Part shown: positions 1-9,100 of the stretch, in pieces | Position numbering within the stretch: the stretch's first letter is position 1 | How the letters are laid out: each line of letters opens with the position of its first letter | From: Temnopleurus reevesii | Taxonomy: Eukaryota; Echinodermata; Echinoidea; Temnopleuroida; Temnopleuridae | Assembly (NCBI GenBank): GCA_036244855.1 | Contig: BQKZ01001030.1 | Coordinates: forward strand, 65,292 to 77,364 | Reading direction: 5' to 3' | Length of the DNA: 12,073 bases | Notes under the pieces: model-generated | Told to the model about the DNA's origin: nothing | Databases searched by the model: none | The model's input: the letters and a program-made list of their open reading frames with translations, nothing else | Translations under genes and position numbers: made by a program

Positions 1-45
1 CTTGCAACATGACCTTTCTTCTCTTCCTGCAGAATTCTTTATATC
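1..45 (-). pseudogene. Exon-3 copy 5, cut by window edge
   Basis: The stretch 9-40 closely matches 405-446 of copy 3 (the part coding QEEKR in the parent, including TTCCTGCAGAA in plus-strand sense and the same TTA just beyond). Only the 5' part of the copy is inside the window; its donor would fall about 80 bases beyond position 1. Confidence 0.55.
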
Positions 46-149
46 GGCATCTGCACTACCTACGGCCTAAGCTCTCTCATCTCCTTCCATATTCATCGCA
101 ACTAACCCCTACTCCTAAATCTTTCAAACAATATAAACACACATCTAAC

Positions 150-272
150 CTGCTCCGAGAGCTGATCGTCGTATCTTTTATATGCAGGCTGGTCCCGATA
201 CCGAGTCCTTCTCTGAAGTTCCTGGGCCTTCTCAACATTGGTCTTTTTCTTCTCTTCCTTTATGATTCTTTT
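150..272 (-). pseudogene. Degraded exon-3 copy 4
   Basis: The frame reads RIIKEEKKKTNVEKAQELQR, then [20 protein letters not shown], the most diverged of the readable copies at protein level. The donor is GTTAG (149-145). No stop lies inside, and the frame is open toward copy 3 through a short linker. The sequence has diverged at several conserved positions (DQP for DQL, PAYKR for ARKR), which suggests relaxed constraint. It could still be a rarely used alternative exon; transcript reads would decide. Confidence 0.65.
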
Positions 273-323
273 CAACTCACCCTTACTCAAGAATATTTCA
301 AAGAATATAAACACACATCTAAC

Positions 324-446
324 CTGCTGCGAGAGCTGATCATCGTATCTCGTTCGCGCAAGCTCGTCCTGATAGTGAGCCCTTCTCTGATGTTTCTGGA
401 TCAACTCAACAATGGTATTTCTCTTCTCTTCCTGCAGAACTCTTTA
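324..446 (-). pseudogene. Degraded exon-3 copy 3
   Basis: The frame reads RVLQEEKRNTIVELIQKHQR, then [20 protein letters not shown], 40 residues close to the last 40 of exon 3. It is preceded by an in-frame TAA (446-444), so it lacks the EYEGAVEQ start. The donor has changed from GTAAG to GTTAG (323-319), a weaker site. The frame stays open through this donor and onward into copy 4, because the 174-base unit equals 58 codons; this open stretch (404-102) is a by-product of the repeat period, not good evidence for a protein. Confidence 0.72.
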
Positions 447-497
447 CAACAAACCCCTACTCCAGACTCTTTCAAACAATATAAACACACATCTTAC

Positions 498-632
498 CTG
501 CTGCGAGAGCTGATCATCGTATCTCGTCCGCACAAGCTCGTCCTGATGGTGAGCCCTTCTTTGATGCTCCAGGACCTTCTGATACTAGCGATAGATGACA
601 TTTCTCCTCTTCCTGCTAGATTCTTCTCAACT
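498..632 (-). pseudogene. Degraded exon-3 copy 2
   Basis: Read on the minus strand it gives LEHQRRAHHQDELVRTRYDD then QLSQQ, followed by an intact GTAAG donor (497-493). Further upstream the frame meets a TAG (587-585), then an EESSRKRRN-like stretch and a second stop, and no acceptor equivalent to that of the parent exon is visible. It aligns well with exon 3 from [20 protein letters not shown] onward. It cannot encode a full alternative exon as read; splicing from a cryptic acceptor between 585 and 570 is not excluded. Confidence 0.75.
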
Positions 633-748
633 ACTAGTATCTGCATCTGTACTACCTGAGGCCAAAGTCCTATTATCTCTTTCTGAAGGAATCGTAACAA
701 CTAACCCATACACCCAAATCTTTCATAGAATATAAACCCATAGCTTAC

Positions 749-910
749 CTGCTGCGAGAGCTGATCATCGTATCTCTTCCGCGCTAGCTGGTCCTGGTAC
801 TGAGCTCTTCTCTGGTGTTCCTGGGTCTCTTGAGACATGGTCTTTCTCTTCTCCTCCTGCTGGACTCGAGTCTGGTCCAATTTCATCTGTTCCACTGCCC
901 CTTCATACTC
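749..910 (-). CDS. ATAD3: ATAD3 exon 3 (coiled coil, EYEGAVEQ to DDQLSQQ)
   Basis: The exon has 162 bases, exactly 54 codons, phase 0 at both ends. It starts [20 protein letters not shown] and ends [14 protein letters not shown], close to the vertebrate ATAD3A coiled coil (EYEAAVEQLKNEQ, ARQRYEDQLKQQ). The acceptor is TTTTAAG|GAG and the donor is CAGCAG|GTAAGC. This is the intact parent of the degraded copies found at lower coordinates (1-632). It is the last intact ATAD3 exon in this block; the expected following exon is beyond position 1 or missing. Confidence 0.93.
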
Positions 911-3900
911 CTTAAAAGAGGAAAAAACATCCAAAATTATCACATCAATAGCTCAAATATTGAGTTCATACAATGTAAAGGTTCCACAACCTTATAAACA
1001 GTGGCCTAAATCTGAATTTCCTTTTGAATTTTTCAAGTTTTACATCCTAGAATAAGTAGTTTCCATCAGAATAGTGTTTTGATGCAATTCAAGCTTGTGA
1101 AGAAGATCTTCACTGATTTGAGGGGTTTTTAATCGAATTTCCTGACTGTTCCATTACTGGTAAAAACTGAAACTCATTTTTCAAGGTTTTGAGGTTGAAT
1201 GGGAACCCTGTTGAGTAGAAGGGTGTACAGTACATTTAGAGTATGTGTAGTGTATAGATAAATCTTTTCTTCAAAATATGAATGCATGACTCAAAATAGG
1301 ATTTCATCAGGGCATCATATAGTATTGATCTGAAAAATCATCATATATGGTAATTTTCCCTGCTCCCGGGAGGTAATTTTACCATCTCACACATGGTAAT
1401 TTTCCCGTCTCACGCGTTAGAATTACCACTGTTGTCAGGCAGCTGGCTGTATCGGCACACAGATCAAAATATATTTGACCCACGTCGCACTGAGCGGCGT
1501 GCTCCCGACGGCGCAGTTTCATATGAAAACATGTTGAGTGGGTATATCTTTTTGGCGGAATTGCTACGTCCCTAAAATATTGTTTTTTCTCTTTTTTTCC
1601 CCATGGTAATTTTCCCATCAAATCGCTGGAATTCTAACGCCAGGAGCTCCCGCGGTATTCCTATGAGGACTTAGAAACTGGTGCGAAACCCGTCTAAAAT
1701 GAACCGATTATGGGAACTCAAAAACTGGCGTTAATCAGTTCATTTTTTTTAGATCAATACTGTACATTTATACAAGACAGCTTTGATGAAGGGATCTTTC
1801 CTACTCAAGGCAAAAGAATAGAAAACTATAGGACATCTAAAGAAGACATCATAGCAAGCACAGAAAGCACTCATGGCAATTGCCTTGGGTTGACATCGGC
1901 TGATTCAAGCCCTGTTCACGAGTCGTCCTGTAGACTCATTGGGTGACTTCAAGTACGTTGTTCGGTGTTGGTGTTGAGAGAGCGAAACGGTCCATAAACC
2001 GAGCTCAAACACCATTGGTCAGAAGTGATACAGAAATGACCGGAAATACGTCAGAATCTTGCGAGGTCTACCCCAAACACCGACAGACTTCAAGTTTGGT
2101 GTTGAGGCTGGTGTTGGTTTTGCTGCAACACCAACAACAGCGTTCAACACCGTACTTGAAGTTACCCATTATATTTTTGACAGTGTTCTCATAGCATTTA
2201 GAATATAAATTTCTTTTGAGGGATGGATGAATTCTAAGACAATAATTGTAGTGATTGGAGAAACAAGCACCATACCATCAAATTATATCTTTACAAAATA
2301 CAGGAACCAAACATTAACCCTACCTCTATCGAGGTGGACCCTCTTCCTAAATGTTTCGCCGCCCCATGCAGCTGAAAATGTTTTCTCATGCTCTGCACGA
2401 TTGTGCCTATTATCTTTCAGGTTTGCACCTATTTTTGTTTCAGATCTGACCACCGGTCTATACATTACGCTTCTTCAAAAATCAGTTTGCTAAGCAGCCC
2501 AGTAGAAATGTTTGTGATGTACATTACCTTTATCTTTACTTGCTGCTCCATTTGTTTGGTCTGTTCTTGCATCTTGGCCAGATCTAATGCTCCTCTAGCA
2601 TTTGCTGTTTTCACAAAACAAAAGAGAAAAAACCCACATAAGCAAAGAATTTATACTTTGCGGGAAACAAATTTTTTTTTCAACTTTCGAACTAATATGT
2701 CTCCTCCCTCATCCTGACTTTCAGTCATTATATTGGGTTGATACATGTAGTTCAATATAAGAACTTTCAGCATTTAAGCTGAATATGGAATTTTGAAAAA
2801 AGAGAAGCACATTATCTAGATTACAAGTAAATCTACAAGACAGAACCATTTTCATATGGATGTTTTTAAATTGATTACCTTTAGCAATTGGTGCACAAGA
2901 CGCAAATGCATCAAACACCATTAACCCACAAAAAAATAATATTTCTCTTTGGATGAAGATGAAAGTTACATTGTACCTCTTAAGCTTGGTAGAAAAAAAA
3001 CTGAATATATTGGGATCAAACCTTCTCCGATTCCTGGATCAATGCCCCCCCCCCCAAAAAAAAAAAATATATATGCAGTGGAATTTTGTGCCATGTGCAA
3101 CGGTTTACAATGTATATCCCTACACGCGTGGTGATCACAATTTATCATGTATGGAAAAAGACGATTGTTTTATATTAGTCTGCATCGACGCTAGGTTCTG
3201 TGTCTGCCAGTGGTTTTGGGGCGCTTATGGATTTCCCTACAACTTGACCCAAGGTCATACTGTCACCTGACTTAGTGCAATCTCCTGATGGATCCTGAAT
3301 TTTGGGTTAGTTCTATAATTTGATCCTAATATTTCAATTTTATTGAAAAATCATACTTTTTTTTAATAAACATCATGCAAACAGCGTTCATATCGACCAA
3401 ACGCAACTGATGATAGGCATCATTTGGATGTTTTCTGGGTAAAAGATGAAATTTACATCTTTGTATACGTAGGCATTTTTACTCATTTCCATGTAGAGCA
3501 AACTGAAGGATTTGACAAATTTTATCCAGTTTTCATTGCATTATCATGTCAATAGATAGTAATATTAATGACGATTACAGCGGAGGTACCACTTGCCATG
3601 CCTCGACTAGCAATTCTAACTTCACAGCTCGCTCAGAGTCAATTTGAATCTGGCTCATGCTCAGAAATGCGAGTGAGAAGGGCCAGTTTTTAAAGCCTTG
3701 AAAATCATTGAAAATAGCTGATATATGAAATAGATAGGCATTTGACATTTGTTGTTGATTTAAATTGCATGACCAGGGGCACATGATAAAATGAAAAACG
3801 TCAGAGATACATGTAGGCCTATATATTTTACATGTTTTAAGGGAGGACTTATTCAACATTCAGCATTTCGGTAACTTTTTTTGTTTGTTTTTGTTTGGTG

Positions 3901-4502
3901 GGTTTACTAATAGATGCATTTAGAAATAATCATAGCATGGATGGCATGGTGAAATTTCAAACGATCATCAAAACAACTTGGAAACAAAAAAGAAACAACA
4001 AAATAAAGCATTGAAGCAAAGATATGCAACAACAATTTGATTTCCACTGCAGAGTTTACTTTATTTGCAAGTTAATAATTTGCACTGATTTGATTGTAAT
4101 TTTTTAAATTCCAGATGCAGAGGAGTCTGCTATTCATATGCCTCAAATTAAAAATACAGAATTGAGATGTTCGTCAAGCCAATTTTTGTTGCAAATTTCA
4201 CTTCACAATCATGGCAATCATGCCGCAATCATAACTCAGAGGTAACACACACACACCCGCAATCAATACGAACCTGACTTGTCGAGCTCACGGGCAGCCT
4301 TCGCGGCCCGCTCCAGGCCCGACGGGTCGAAGCTGCTGAAGTTACCGCTGTAACCCTTCCCTCCTCCTGCGGCTCCACTTTCTCCTTTTCCATCGTTCCC
4401 TCCTCCTCCCGTCGGCGCTCCTGCTCCTCCATCTTGTAAAACTGGGAGCTGTGGAGCTTCTGCCAAGGGCTGATCCTTTTTTATTCCAAAGAGCCACGAC
4501 AT
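749..4502 (-). CDS. ATAD3: ATAD3 N-terminal exon block (exons 1-3), partial gene
   Basis: Three exons (4502-4274, 2604-2528, 910-749) splice in frame to 156 residues that match the start of the ATAD3 family (ATAD3_N domain). The protein begins MSWLFGIKK, has a glycine-rich low-complexity stretch at about residues 25-55, then [19 protein letters not shown], then a charged coiled coil ([33 protein letters not shown]). ATAD3 proteins are AAA+ ATPases anchored in the mitochondrial inner membrane, with the N-terminal part facing the intermembrane space and outer membrane; they are linked to nucleoid organisation, cristae and lipid handling. All introns are GT-AG and phases agree (1, then 0). The next coding exon, expected to carry the NEENLRKQEE-like segment, is not in the window. 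Oddly, the exons for the middle of the protein lie upstream of this block, not downstream. Confidence 0.93.
1349..1640. repeat. GGTAATTTTCC motif cluster with inverted ends
   Basis: A perfect 15-base direct repeat CATGGTAATTTTCCC occurs at 1392-1406 and 1602-1616. Related GGTAATTTT words lie at 1349 and 1372. In addition GCGTTAGAATT (1414-1424) is the inverted copy of AATTCTAACGC (1630-1640). The mix of direct and inverted ends around about 250 bases could be a diverged foldback element, but no clean target duplication is visible. Confidence 0.45.
1941..2167. mobile_element. MITE-like element with 17-bp terminal inverted repeats
   Basis: The ends GGGTGACTTCAAGTACG (1941-1957) and CGTACTTGAAGTTACCC (2151-2167) are inverted repeats with one mismatch. 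Both are flanked on the outside by ATT (1938-1940 and 2168-2170), which may be a 3-base target duplication. The interior is rich in GGTGTTG/CAACACC words that also pair inversely (for example near 1974 and 2127-2135). The 227-base element has no coding capacity. The superfamily is not certain. Confidence 0.72.
2528..2604 (-). CDS. ATAD3: ATAD3 exon 2 (first coiled-coil segment)
   Basis: The 77-base exon encodes 26 residues when joined to the last base of exon 1: [15 protein letters not shown], then [11 protein letters not shown]. In vertebrate ATAD3A the same place reads AKDALNLAQMQEQ and LEQQSKLK, directly before KEYEAAVEQ. The acceptor is AAACAG|CA (AG complement at 2605-2606) and the donor is AAG|GTAATG (2527-2522), phase 0. 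It is too short to stand out as an open frame, but the splice signals, the phase and the continuity into exon 3 make it secure. Confidence 0.93.
2605..4273 (-). other. ATAD3 intron 1
   Basis: This 1.67-kb intron has no coding similarity that I recognise on either strand. It contains a C-run followed by an A-run and a short TA run (about 3043-3073), a GTTT-rich stretch (3870-3898) and a short CA repeat (4245-4256) close to the exon 1 donor. The segment 3570-3860 is open on the minus strand but its predicted protein resembles nothing that I know. Confidence 0.75.
3043..3073. repeat. Poly-C / poly-A / TA simple repeat
   Basis: A C-run leads directly into an A-run and a short TA run. Homopolymer length here is likely to be unreliable in the assembly. 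Confidence 0.85.
4274..4502 (-). CDS. ATAD3: ATAD3 exon 1 (start codon, Gly-rich, FDPSGLER)
   Basis: This exon has 229 coding bases: 76 codons plus one base. The start is the ATG at 4502-4500; it gives the family's conserved MSWLFG start, has A at -3, and no in-frame ATG precedes it before the upstream sequence loses similarity. Residues 1-9 are the conserved N-terminus. Residues of roughly 25-55 are a Gly/Ala-rich linker, as in other ATAD3 proteins. [16 protein letters not shown] near the end is the family's signature. The donor is CAG|GTTCGT (GT at 4273-4272), giving phase 1; the split codon is completed by exon 2 as Ala. The exon is noticeably richer in G+C than the flanking introns. Any separate 5' UTR exon cannot be seen. 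Confidence 0.93.
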
Positions 4503-4600
4503 TTTAAACGATTTCAAGGTGGAAACTTGATGCTGATGTAATGCACGTGTGCTATGGACTTAGCAGGGTCAAAGTTGAACATTTTGGGTTAGTCTTAATT
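4503..4600 (-). promoter_or_regulatory. Possible ATAD3 5' UTR / proximal promoter
   Basis: This is the sequence directly upstream of the ATAD3 start codon. It contains a CACGTG E-box at 4544-4549, about 42 bases before the ATG, and A at -3 of the start. No TATA box at a convincing distance is visible. The transcription start is not known, so the site could lie in the 5' UTR rather than the promoter. Confidence 0.3.
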
Positions 4601-5054
4601 CAGCCAAGGATGTTGATTTGATAATATCGTTTCATATTTCAAACCTCGACCGGAAATATGATTCTGTTGGTAAAGAAATAATTATGTCAATTTAGCTTAC
4701 AACATATATGTTTTTACTTTATCCTGTCTATTCAAACTAAATCGACATTATTTTTACTAGTTTTTTTTAAACATACATATTTTAAGGTCTGAGCTGTTAA
4801 ACTATACTCCTCTTTCTAAAAGTGCGATTTCGTCATAGAGAGGAGTTTGTCCACTGTAAAACATTACGCCCCCAGGCTCTAGCAGGGGTCCACTCGATCC
4901 ATGGTTGATTATGGAAGAAATAAAGATTATTAAATCAAGGCGAATAGTCCATTAAGTAGTACATGGTGCAACTGACTCATATTTTTGAAAAATGGTTTCA
5001 TGCATTTGGATAAACATACGAATGATTCAACTTAATTGATGCCATTTTTGTTTG

Positions 5055-5067
5055 GGGGGGGGGGGGG
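5055..5067. repeat. Poly-G run
   Basis: An uninterrupted G-run lies just before the tRNA-like head. It is a simple repeat, prone to length error. Confidence 0.85.
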
Positions 5068-5100
5068 TGTAACAATCGTGTAGTCAAACTATACGCATGG

Positions 5101-5240
5101 GAGTGACGTGACAATAAGCTACAATCAAGCCGTCCGCGGCATCCTAAAGGCGAGGGTTCGATTCCTCCAGCACTACACCTACAGAATCCCTTATCGTTTT
5201 CATTTCATTTAATTTCATTTTATTTCAATTAAAATCACAT
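5101..5240 (+). mobile_element. Candidate tRNA-derived SINE
   Basis: A perfect RNA polymerase III B-box form, GGTTCGATTCC, lies at 5155-5165 and an A-box-like TAAGCTACAATCAAGCCG at about 5114-5131, with a spacing like that of a tRNA gene. The stretch 5101-5176 is tRNA-sized, and its ends (GAGTGAC and AGCACTA) share a core of four pairable bases. The T-stem has a mismatch and the acceptor stem is incomplete, so it is not a functional tRNA. An ATTTC-rich tail follows (about 5195-5235), as in SINEs with simple-repeat tails. The element's family and 3' limit are not known. Confidence 0.45.
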
Positions 5241-5548
5241 TAAAAAATGAATGTACATATAAAATCACATTAGAAACAATTTACAATGTATGCATATAAC
5301 ATAAGAAGTCGGTAGTGGAGACAACGGGGAAGGCAATAAAGCCTTATAGTTGCCACCATAAAAAAAAATTAAATCATACTAAATGTACAATAGACATATG
5401 AAAGCACATTAAATGATAAAATAAAGTTGACAAGGAATCTGTTATGACCGGATTCGATGGAAGGTGCACCCAAAACCTGTACGTTCCCGGTGTTCCATTT
5501 GAATACACCTCCAAATACAGGCGCGCACCCAGGATTTTCATATCCGGG

Positions 5549-5549
5549 N
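5549..5549. other. Single ambiguous base (n)
   Basis: This is the only undetermined base in the window, in the motif CCGGGnTGAA. It lies between the central and N-terminal ATAD3 blocks and might mark a low-quality join, although a simple base-call ambiguity is equally possible. Confidence 0.9.
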
Positions 5550-6110
5550 TGAATTGGCTCTGATTAAGGGGTCATCATTTCGATTCCTTCTTGTATTTCA
5601 CTGTGAGCTGCACTGATGAGCTCTAAAAAGAGCAAAACAGTTCTGTCTGCAGATATTAAATTCCTGCAAGGATTATGACAATGATTTTTAATAATAGTTT
5701 GATAAGCACAAAACACATTTCCTTATTAAAGCACCACCTCATAAAATTGCTTCTCATTAAGATGATGAACAGGCGTTCAATGAGTAGAGAAATAGAAGCT
5801 GTTGTTAACACTTGAATAAAGGTTGTTTCCTTTGTCCCAGGTCTTCGTCCCTTCTGGTCACAGCTAAAGCTATAAGAATTATGGCAAAATGGTTTAATCT
5901 TGGCTAACACCTACTGAATAAGTCAAGATATCAATTGAACAATTTTAAATGTCACAAATAATCTAAGATCTTTTTATAATGCATTACACGAATGGCCTAC
6001 AAAATTTAGTCTGTAATGTACAAATAAATACATGCACATAACAAATCAGTAATTATTCCTAATATTCAACTGATTTTTCTTAATTTTCTAGAAGAGCATG
6101 TTTTACTTAC

Positions 6111-6162
6111 AGCGTTTCTTCTCCTAAGAAATGCATCTGCTTCGTCACAGAAAAGAAGTAAC
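6111..6162 (-). CDS. ATAD3: ATAD3 exon F (Walker B)
   Basis: The short 52-base exon completes the Gly codon and reads [17 protein letters not shown]. The Walker B acidic pair Asp-Glu lies at 6146-6141; it is needed for ATP hydrolysis. Vertebrate ATAD3A has [16 protein letters not shown]. The acceptor is TTTTACAG|G and the donor GCT|GTAAGT, phase 0. It is the last ATAD3 exon found before the window switches to exon 1 at 4502. Confidence 0.94.
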
Positions 6163-9100
6163 CTGTAAAATTAGAAAAAAATTGAGAAAAAATTATTTGT
6201 TAAAAGTAGGCATTGATTGGGAAATTAAAAAAAGACAAATTTGGTATCTACATGTATGGAGAACTACACTAAGAGTCTATGTAACAAAACTGAATAAAAG
6301 TTTAATGTTATACTGTTACCTAAAAAAGAATAATTGAGTTTAAAAAAAAATGCCTTAAAATGCCCTGTCCGGTAAAAATGTACACAGCTTGTGTGCAGAA
6401 ATCCCAAACAACATGGGACCCACTCATTAGTGCGTGCAAACTGGTAAATTACACATTTGGTGACGTCAGATTTCTGTGCATAGACTTATCGTATCAGACC
6501 CTTTCCAGTTAACATGTTTGGTAAAAAAATCAGTACTATGTTCGAAGCAGACACAATTCCATTACATGATTTATGTATAAAATGGATCAATGCAACAATA
6601 AGAGATGGAATATCAATATGTACTTAAAACATCATTGAGATCCACAAAATTATAATATCATAATAGAAATGCCAACCAGATACAGTCAAACCTCGTTATA
6701 ACAAGGTCCTTGGGACCAGAGAAATTATCTCTTTATATCGAAGCCTTGTTATATCAGGGCCAAAATACAATAAAATACAAGGAGATAAGACCCCGAAAAC
6801 TGCCTTGTTAAAACGAGATCTCGTTATATCAGTGCTCTTTATAACGAGGTTGGACTGTATCATATTCTTTTAACTATTTCATTTTAATATGTAACATTTA
6901 CGGATTTTATCCCAGTGGAACTTTAAAAAATGACACATACTTACCCTCTTCTACTTGTTGAAGCCCAGTCAAATAATTTATGTATTGAACTCACTCCCTC
7001 CTTTCCCATAGGTGCGACATCCCCACCAGTCATAATGGCAAAGTCCATCCCTGAGTGCATTGCAAGTTTCTATAGCAATCAGAATGAAAAAAAATACAAG
7101 ATTTTAATCAGTTTACATAAAATTAAATGAATTATTTACTTCTGATGCCCAAAATATGAGACCTTCCGGAGAAAATCTTTACATCTGAAATGTCTTAGGG
7201 GGTGTTGCTCAAAGGTTGCAATTGATCGGAAGTTGCAGTTGATCGGTACGCGCCAATCAAAATCATTGTTTCATGCGCGTCTTGTTAAATGCGCACATCA
7301 CACGCAAATGGAAATGCGCGTTACAATTTGCAAACTTGCAGCTGATTTTGAGCAACACCCCCTTAGTTTAAACTAGGTTTATGCTCTTTCTAGGTAGTTA
7401 CGGCTAAAAAAATATCAGAACGCTGCAATGGAATTGGTGAACACTGAGGATAGATGTAAAAAGGGTTTGAGCAATTCATGGATGTATTTAAGTGACAAGA
7501 TTGCAAACAAAAGGTGAACAAATATTGCTCTATTACCCTATTTTCAGTTTCAACTGAGAAAGAGGAAGGAGGGATGTACCGTAGGTTGAACTTTTGTTTT
7601 CAAAGATGTCACAGATTACAGGAACAGACTTATTTTTTAATACGGGTGGGTATGGTAATTATCAGATCTAGGATTAGGTAATAGCTGAAGAGCTGACAGC
7701 CAACAAGCAAAAGAAGAAAAAGAAGCGCAACAAAGCAAAAACACAAATACACAAATGTAAATAAAATAAAATTTATCTGTTTTGTCTATCATTTATTTGA
7801 CATTTATATAAGAAAAGAAGAAACATGATGAACATATCGTAAATACAACAATGGAAAAGCAAAAATAATCACGAGAGAAAACAGCATGGCCACAGTTCTA
7901 GAAAACTAAATAAATGACAGTTTTCATTACTATATCCCTTTATCAAATGTTATCACAAGATAAAAATGTGGATTTTAGATGAATAAATGCTCGACTCACC
8001 TTAGCAAAGAGTGTCTTGCCGGTACCCGGAGGCCCATGCATGAGTATATTCCTGTAGAGACCCTTATTTGCTTTGGTGTTCCTTGTCGTAATGGCTATCT
8101 CCCGGAGACGCTCCTCAAGCTTAGGCTGCAAAGATCAGGAGGAAAATAAAATTTAAATAATCATTTATCAAGAAGGTGATGAGAAAATTAATATTTCAGT
8201 GAGGAATTGAAACTTTTACAGTTTAAAGTGGCTGTTATTTATCCTGTTCTCTTTACCAAGATTCCGAAGTCTAAAAAAACAGGCTGGTTTCAACTCTTTT
8301 CAGTCCCTGGCCCCACAACTCTGGAATCAAATCAAGTTGCCAGACAAAGAATGCGAAAAAGGAGAATATTACACAGGCACTGGCAGGATATCTATGAAAA
8401 TTGAATAAAGCTTTCACTGTCGCTTTCTAACTGCACAGCGTGCCTCGGTAGGTGATATTTTTAATCTAACTTTTTAAAGCACTAAACAATGATCTTGAAG
8501 CCTAATATTTCCATACCTTAGTTAATGTACACCATCAATCATTTAGGTAGGAATTATAATTTGGCAATTAAGCATTTTTTGAATGAAAACAATGTCGAAC
8601 AAATTCTTTAACACTCTTGCAAACTGATGCCTACCAGTATTGTTATTTCACCATACTGATGAAATCCTTCCCAAATATGTGTGAAGTGAAATTGGTGAAA
8701 AAAAAGCAAATGCATTTTATCTCATAGACATAAACTTTTTATTTTTGAATTTTGGTCTGCTTTTTGTACTTCTTTTTGCTTATTTTTTTTCAAATAAGTT
8801 TTGTTCCAAGAAATACCTACCTCTAGTACAACACCAGCTAGCGCATCCTTAGGATTGTTGAACAGCCTTTTGGTCACTTGGACGGGATGTTTGAGGACCT
8901 CGATCGGCGTGAGTCTGGACGTTTCTCTGACCAATGAGGGCTTTCCTAACCGGGCCTCGATGTAGCGGGCACCAACACCGGTCCCCATTTTGGCTGAATA
9001 CACACCAAGGGCTAGTAACGTTACTCCCGCTGCCTGTCATGAATTTTAGAGAGAAAAAATTCATGTTAACCTTTTCAGGACGATAGAACAGGTGATTTGA

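Larger units (their letters stand above)
1..747 (-). repeat. Tandem array of degraded exon-3 copies with adjoining intron
   Basis: At least four partial copies of ATAD3 exon 3 plus its downstream intron follow the intact exon in the same orientation. Equivalent donor junctions lie at 748/749 (parent), 497/498, 323/324 and 149/150, so the steps are 251, 174 and 174 bases; a fifth copy runs off the window start. The intron after each donor is also repeated: in plus-strand sense, AAATCTTTCAAACAATATAA with ACACACATCT recurs before the copies at 150 and 498, and diverged forms occur before 324 and 749. The longer step includes an extra segment (about 630-700) that recurs at about 45-110. So exon plus intron was copied as a unit, not just the exon. 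The array lies inside the gene's intron 3 or marks decayed alternative exons. Confidence 0.85.
911..2527 (-). other. ATAD3 intron 2
   Basis: The sequence between exons 2 and 3 has no other coding signal that I trust. It contains a cluster of GGTAATTTTCC motifs (1349-1640) and an inverted-repeat element (1941-2167). The rest (911-1345, 1645-1935, 2170-2520) is AT-rich with no recognised feature; open frames there are short and have no family resemblance. Confidence 0.8.
4601..6110. other. Region between the two ATAD3 blocks, no ATAD3 C-terminal exon seen
   Basis: I searched the minus strand for the expected exons after Walker B (ISEDLRA-, ASNQPEQFDWA-like segments, C-terminal helices) and found none. 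The region holds a poly-G run (5055-5067), a tRNA-like head with AT-rich tail (5101-5240), a repeated AAAATCACATTA word (5231 and 5261) and one ambiguous base at 5549. An open frame at 5910-5656 resembles no family that I recognise. Confidence 0.6.

Noticed and set aside
9..659. A 216-codon open frame on the plus strand with repeated LLRELI and SFKQYKHTS blocks
   Set aside because: It is antisense to the exon-3 copies; its internal repeats only mirror the tandem array, and it resembles no known protein.
1710..1946. Plus-strand 78-codon frame
   Set aside because: No family resemblance, lies in intron 2 and runs into a MITE end.
3575..3859. Minus-strand 94-codon frame in intron 1
   Set aside because: No recognisable domain, and exons 1 and 2 splice in frame without it.
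4229..4432. Minus-strand frame rich in Glu/Arg overlapping exon 1
   Set aside because: It is an out-of-frame shadow of exon 1's Gly-rich segment.
5101..5176. Functional tRNA gene
   Set aside because: The acceptor stem does not pair fully and the T-stem has a mismatch; a SINE head explains it better.
5656..5910. 84-codon minus-strand frame in the gap between ATAD3 blocks
   Set aside because: I compared it with the missing ATAD3 C-terminal exons and found no match; no splice context or family resemblance.
6989..6994. GTGAGT donor-like site inside exon E
   Set aside because: The frame continues beyond it with conserved HKLFDWA and reaches a consensus donor in the phase that exon F needs.
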